Source: Candidatus Njordarchaeota archaeon
GTDB taxonomy: Archaea; Thermoproteota; JANJXX01; Panguiarchaeales; Panguiarchaeaceae
DNA length: 16,916 nucleotides
Assembly (NCBI GenBank): GCA_029855985.1
Contig: JAGSHR010000196.1
Span: 1-16,916 of the forward strand
Reading direction: 5' to 3'
Each line of letters starts with the position of its first letter. Position 1 is the first letter of the stretch. The notes below the pieces were generated by a model that was not told the origin of the DNA, did not search any database, and worked only from the letters and a program-made list of their open reading frames with translations. Shown here in pieces: positions 14,071 through 16,916 of this stretch. A program made the position numbers and the translations under genes.

Positions 14071-14823
14071 TCAGATAATCTCTTTTAATACTTCGTAAAG
14101 ATCTCGATATTTTGCTTCCCTTGGTTTCTTATTTTCTTTAACGAGTCGAACAGTTATCCACAATAATGAATCTAAATGCAAGGGGGGTATCCCGGTTATG
14201 GAACTAACTTCCCTCCAGAACCTTATGGGATTAACATTTCCACCCAGATTAGTGGACAATTTTTTTATTCTTGAGTCAACGGGGATGTCAATATCATTTG
14301 GCAAAATCGCTCTCCTCGCATATTTTATTCTACACGCATAATTGAACATTTTAACGGCAAATACAAGTGTCTTAGATGTCATTGGTGAGCCCAGCACGTT
14401 GGATAAAAGTTCTAGGAGTTTTCGTGGTTTTGAATAGTATTCTCCTTCGTTGTTGACTATTATCCCTTCTATTTTTCTCAGTTTCTTTAGTCTCTGCTCC
14501 TTTGCTTTGTGTAACCTCCTATTGTAGCGGCTTTTCTTTAAGAACTCTAAGAGTTCATCTACTGCACTTTTAACGTTTCGTTTCTTGAAGTAATTAGCGA
14601 ATTCTTTCCAGTATTGCTCTCCAGTACCAGTAAGTTGGTAACTTATTAAGGCATTAAAAGTCACAAGGACACAAAATTTGTTCTTCGATGGTAGCTCCTT
14701 ATATAATTCCTTTAAGGCCTTGTATTGTTCATCGTAGTTTTCTTCAAAATCTAAAACGCTCGTAATGTCAAGTTTTTTAATGGCTTTTATTAGTTGTTCA
14801 AGTGAATTGTTTTTCAAGTTCAT
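14071..14823 (-). CDS. Archaeal 8-oxoguanine DNA glycosylase/lyase (AGOG)
   Basis: This 250-residue protein belongs to the archaeal AGOG group of the helix-hairpin-helix glycosylases, which removes 8-oxoguanine and cuts the abasic site. The Schiff-base lysine is K151 (SPMTSKTLVFAVKM) and the catalytic aspartate is D183 (IDIPVDSRIKKLS). Their 32-residue spacing equals that of K140 and D172 in the Pyrobaculum enzyme. The N-terminal YQLTGTGEQYWKEFANYF (62-79) contributes to base recognition in the family. The start ATG has GAGG a few bases upstream. A plausible TATA (TTATAATAAATAA, complement of 14881-14893) lies upstream. AGOG is found mainly in archaea, supporting the assignment of the host. 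Confidence 0.9.
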   Translation of the reverse strand: MNLKNNSLEQLIKAIKKLDITSVLDFEENYDEQYKALKELYKELPSKNKFCVLVTFNALISYQLTGTGEQYWKEFANYFKKRNVKSAVDELLEFLKKSRYNRRLHKAKEQRLKKLRKIEGIIVNNEGEYYSKPRKLLELLSNVLGSPMTSKTLVFAVKMFNYACRIKYARRAILPNDIDIPVDSRIKKLSTNLGGNVNPIRFWREVSSITGIPPLHLDSLLWITVRLVKENKKPREAKYRDLYEVLKEII

Positions 14824-14880
14824 TGCCCTCTAGAAAGCTAATAGACCATGGAAACCCCGTTTTCAAAACCACTTATCTCT

Positions 14881-14893
14881 TTATTTATTATAA
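14881..14893 (-). promoter_or_regulatory. Probable TATA box of the AGOG gene
   Basis: The minus strand reads TTATAATAAATAA. A start near 14860 would give a leader of about 37 nt. A small GTTTT-C-AAAAC palindrome at 14859-14869 falls at that start. Confidence 0.35.
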
Positions 14894-14938
14894 TGCTTGA
14901 CCCTAAAGAGCGTACTTTTAAGACTAAACTTACGAACT

Positions 14939-15379
14939 CTAAATTATTAATTTATAGATTGTTACGTGGAATCTGGCAGTTTGAACATAACATCTATAGT
15001 TGTTTGCTACCATCAAATAGTATGTATCAGTTCTATTAACTTGAAAAGCCCATGTGAATGTTACATTCACAGGAAATGAGTCATATCGCGTTTCCAGTAC
15101 TGAATATATTGGTGCTGTTCTATTTTCTTGATAAAATATGTGTATGAACCAAGCTATGTACCAGTATTTAACATTATCTAACCTTTTCACCGAAATCAAG
15201 TACCTCGTGCCAGCACTTAAAATGATAGGTATCCTCACGTCATCCCAGACAATCTCATCAAACACAGTCACTCTACTTACTTCAGACATATGAATCGCAT
15301 AAACGAGAGCAACGCTACTTACGATAATTAATCCCGCGGTGAAATAAAGCTTAGCCCGCGTTATTTGGGGCTTATACAA
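14939..15379 (-). CDS. Membrane-anchored protein with outside domain, unknown
   Basis: This encodes about 146 residues. A short basic N terminus (MYKPQITRAK) is followed by a hydrophobic helix at about 11-30 (LYFTAGLIIVSSVALVYAIH). The remaining 115 residues are rich in aromatic and beta-branched residues, with two N-X-S/T sequons (NVT and NRT), so this part is probably outside the cell. One Cys is present. No domain is recognised, but the alternating hydrophobic pattern suggests a beta sandwich. The start is a TTG at 15379, because GGTG lies 6 nt upstream, the same arrangement seen at many genes here. Another TTG at 15397 would add six residues without a ribosome site. It is the only gene in its stretch and is not obviously linked to either neighbour. 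Confidence 0.68.
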   Translation of the reverse strand: MYKPQITRAKLYFTAGLIIVSSVALVYAIHMSEVSRVTVFDEIVWDDVRIPIILSAGTRYLISVKRLDNVKYWYIAWFIHIFYQENRTAPIYSVLETRYDSFPVNVTFTWAFQVNRTDTYYLMVANNYRCYVQTARFHVTIYKLII

Positions 15380-15547
15380 ATAAAACACCAAACCCAAGTG
15401 GGATCTAATATTGTATTTACCATCAATTCACAAATAAATCTAACACATTTAATTTCTTTCCGAATTTGTTATCTAAGATGAGAAGCCTACGAGAAATATT
15501 TTTAGCGCGATTCATGGAGGAGTTTATTGTGGATTTTAATACTGGAA

Positions 15548-15556
15548 GTTTATAAT
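15548..15556 (+). promoter_or_regulatory. TATA box of moeA
   Basis: GTTTATAAT predicts a transcription start near 15578 and a leader of about 30 nt before the ATG at 15609. A 25-codon open frame at 15478-15555 overlaps this element and was not called. Confidence 0.5.
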
Positions 15557-15608
15557 TATCTTATTGTTGACGAAATCTATAACAGGATTAAGCGATTGGT
15601 GCCATATT

Positions 15609-16913
15609 ATGAGCAAATTTAAAGACCCTAGAATGAAAGGTTTCCAGAAATTTTACTATGTCGATGAAGCACTTAGAGTATTCCTAAATGCAATTAATAC
15701 GGGACCTTTGAAAAGTGAAATTGTCCCAATACTGAAAAGTTATGGGAGAGTACTAGCGGAAGACATTATTTCACCCGTGAACATTCCCGCTTTCCACAAA
15801 GCTGCGATGGATGGTTACGCTGTTAAATCGGAAGATACTGAGGGAGCCAGCAGTGAGTATCCTGTAAGATTGAAAGTCGTCGGAGAATCCGCTCCTGGTA
15901 GGCCATACGAGGGAATTATTAATAGTGGAGAGGCAGTTAAGATTGCAACTGGAGCGAGACTCCCAGATGGTGCAGACTGCGTCGTTAAAGTAGAGTCAAC
16001 TAGGAGAGTTGGGAACTTCGTTGAGGTATTTGAGAGCGTTCCTATGTGGCAAAATGTGGCAAAGATAGGGGAGGACATCAAGCAGGGGGAGGTGATACTT
16101 AGAGCTGGCACTGTTTTGGAATCATTTGATGTTGCCCTTTTAATGTCCATGGGGTTTAAGTTCGTGAAAGTCACAAGAAAACCTATTGTTGGGATTTTGG
16201 CTACTGGTAGTGAACTCGTGGATATTGGGGAGTATGACCCAGAACTTCACTCTGGGGAATTCATTGTTGAAACCAATAGGGGCATGCTACGGCAGTTGAT
16301 TATCGAATTTGGAGGTGAAATTAGGGATTTTGGTATTGTTGAGGATGATTACGGTAAGATTAAGGCTAAGCTTCAAGATGCTTTAAACTCTAGTGATATC
16401 GTTGTTGTTACTGGTGGTAGCAGTGTTGGAGAATACGATCTGATACCTCTTGTGATAAATGAGTTAGGTGAACCTGGAGTTGTCGTTCACGGAGTTACTG
16501 CACATCCTGGGAGACCCGTTGCTTTAGCATCTGTTAATGGTAAACCAATACTCAATATTCCTGGTTACCCCGTTGCTGCCTATGTTGATTTTATACTGTT
16601 TTTCCCTCCAGTCTTGTTCAAGCTTCTGGGAATTAAGGGTGAATACATTCCTAGAACCATTAAGGCTAGGCTAGCGGGTAAGATACCATCAAGACCAGGG
16701 ACAAGAACGTTTGCTAGGGTGAAATTATTCACTCGAGATGGATTATTCTACGCGAAACCCATAAGAATAACGGGCGCGGGCGTACTATCTAGTTTATCTA
16801 GGGGGGATGGTTTTGTTGTTGTTCCCGAAGATCTAGAGGGTTTTGATGAAGGCGAAGAGGTAGATGTCTTATTGTTTAGGAGGTTTGTGAATGTCAAAGA
16901 GGAAAGTGTTTAG
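15609..16913 (+). CDS. moeA: Molybdopterin molybdenumtransferase MoeA
   Basis: This 434-residue cytoplasmic enzyme inserts molybdate (or tungstate) into adenylylated molybdopterin, the last step of cofactor synthesis. The conserved blocks are in order: AMDGYA (66-71), KIATGARLPDGADCVVKVE (111-129), KIGEDIKQGEVI (152-163), PIVGILATGSELV (192-204), DIVVVTGGSSVGEYD (263-277), HPGRPVALA (299-307) and ILNIPGYPVAAYVDF (314-328). A C-terminal domain IV ends near residue 420. The start is the ATG at 15609, with GGTG 7 nt upstream. An in-frame TTG at 15564 lies before the likely transcription start and is rejected. Two MoeA paralogues are common in archaea, and a second gene begins inside its final codons. 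It would supply the oxidoreductase at 8345-10267. Confidence 0.95.
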   Translation: MSKFKDPRMKGFQKFYYVDEALRVFLNAINTGPLKSEIVPILKSYGRVLAEDIISPVNIPAFHKAAMDGYAVKSEDTEGASSEYPVRLKVVGESAPGRPYEGIINSGEAVKIATGARLPDGADCVVKVESTRRVGNFVEVFESVPMWQNVAKIGEDIKQGEVILRAGTVLESFDVALLMSMGFKFVKVTRKPIVGILATGSELVDIGEYDPELHSGEFIVETNRGMLRQLIIEFGGEIRDFGIVEDDYGKIKAKLQDALNSSDIVVVTGGSSVGEYDLIPLVINELGEPGVVVHGVTAHPGRPVALASVNGKPILNIPGYPVAAYVDFILFFPPVLFKLLGIKGEYIPRTIKARLAGKIPSRPGTRTFARVKLFTRDGLFYAKPIRITGAGVLSSLSRGDGFVVVPEDLEGFDEGEEVDVLLFRRFVNVKEESV

Positions 16914-16916
16914 AAA
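16891..16916 (+). CDS. Start of next gene, overlapping moeA (partial, cut by window edge)
   Basis: Only the first codons are present: MSKRKVFR. A very strong ribosome site, AGGAGGT (16878-16884), lies 6 nt before the ATG, inside the coding end of moeA. The two genes therefore overlap by 23 bases and are probably translated in a coupled way. In many archaea moeA is followed by a second MoeA-like gene, often fused to a substrate-binding domain, with a similar basic N terminus. That identity is inferred from position, not shown here. Confidence 0.6.

Noticed and set aside
15478..15555. 25-codon open frame before moeA (MRSLREIFLARF...)
   Set aside because: It has no ribosome site, and its end overlaps the predicted TATA box of moeA, so it is unlikely to be on a transcript from that promoter.

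Overview
This window comes from an AT-rich archaeon, probably a thermophile. The archaeal signs are TTTAAA/TTTATA-type TATA boxes about 25 nt before predicted transcript starts, GGTG(A) Shine-Dalgarno sites, an archaeal AGOG-type 8-oxoguanine glycosylase, a COG2522-like archaeal HTH regulator and an AbrB/VapC pair. Surface proteins with many N-X-S/T sequons, one of them tail-anchored, fit this too. The lineage (TACK or Asgard, for example) cannot be fixed from this sequence alone. No rRNA, tRNA, CRISPR array or insertion sequence was seen.

Layout. About 1-4.6 kb is a run of minus-strand genes: a large tail-anchored surface protein (93-2021), an enoyl-CoA hydratase (2173-2946), a 70-residue charged membrane microprotein (3134-3346) and a W/Y/G-rich secreted protein of unknown function (3778-4566), with a gene-poor gap at 3413-3757. 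About 4.8-8.3 kb holds two tail-to-tail pairs, each overlapping by 4 bp: GNAT acetyltransferase with TerC, and an EamA transporter with a cation diffusion facilitator. TerC and CDF families are both known metal exporters, so this may be a metal-homeostasis patch. From 8.3 to 10.3 kb lies a stand-alone molybdopterin (Mo or W) oxidoreductase with a TTG start. An AbrB/VapC toxin-antitoxin operon follows (10.5-11.2 kb).

The most intriguing region is 11.35-14.05 kb. A 12-helix membrane protein has histidines placed partly like a heme-copper oxidase subunit I (helices 2, 6 and 10) but lacks the helix-7 His-His pair and any subunit II neighbour. Upstream on the same strand is a 7-helix protein with two membrane histidines. 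Divergent from both is a small HTH regulator with a C-x2-H/C-x2-C cluster. The 115 bp between the divergent genes holds a 7-2-7 inverted repeat and two TACCCCAAAA direct repeats over the TATA box. This may be an undescribed, metal- or redox-controlled membrane module.

The right end carries AGOG DNA glycosylase, a membrane-anchored hypothetical protein, and MoeA (15609-16913). A further gene begins inside the end of moeA with a strong Shine-Dalgarno site and runs off the window. MoeA would insert the metal into the cofactor used by enzymes like the oxidoreductase at 8345. Throughout, starts were chosen by the GGTG(A) site about 6 nt upstream, which often moves the start downstream of an in-frame GTG lying within the site itself.
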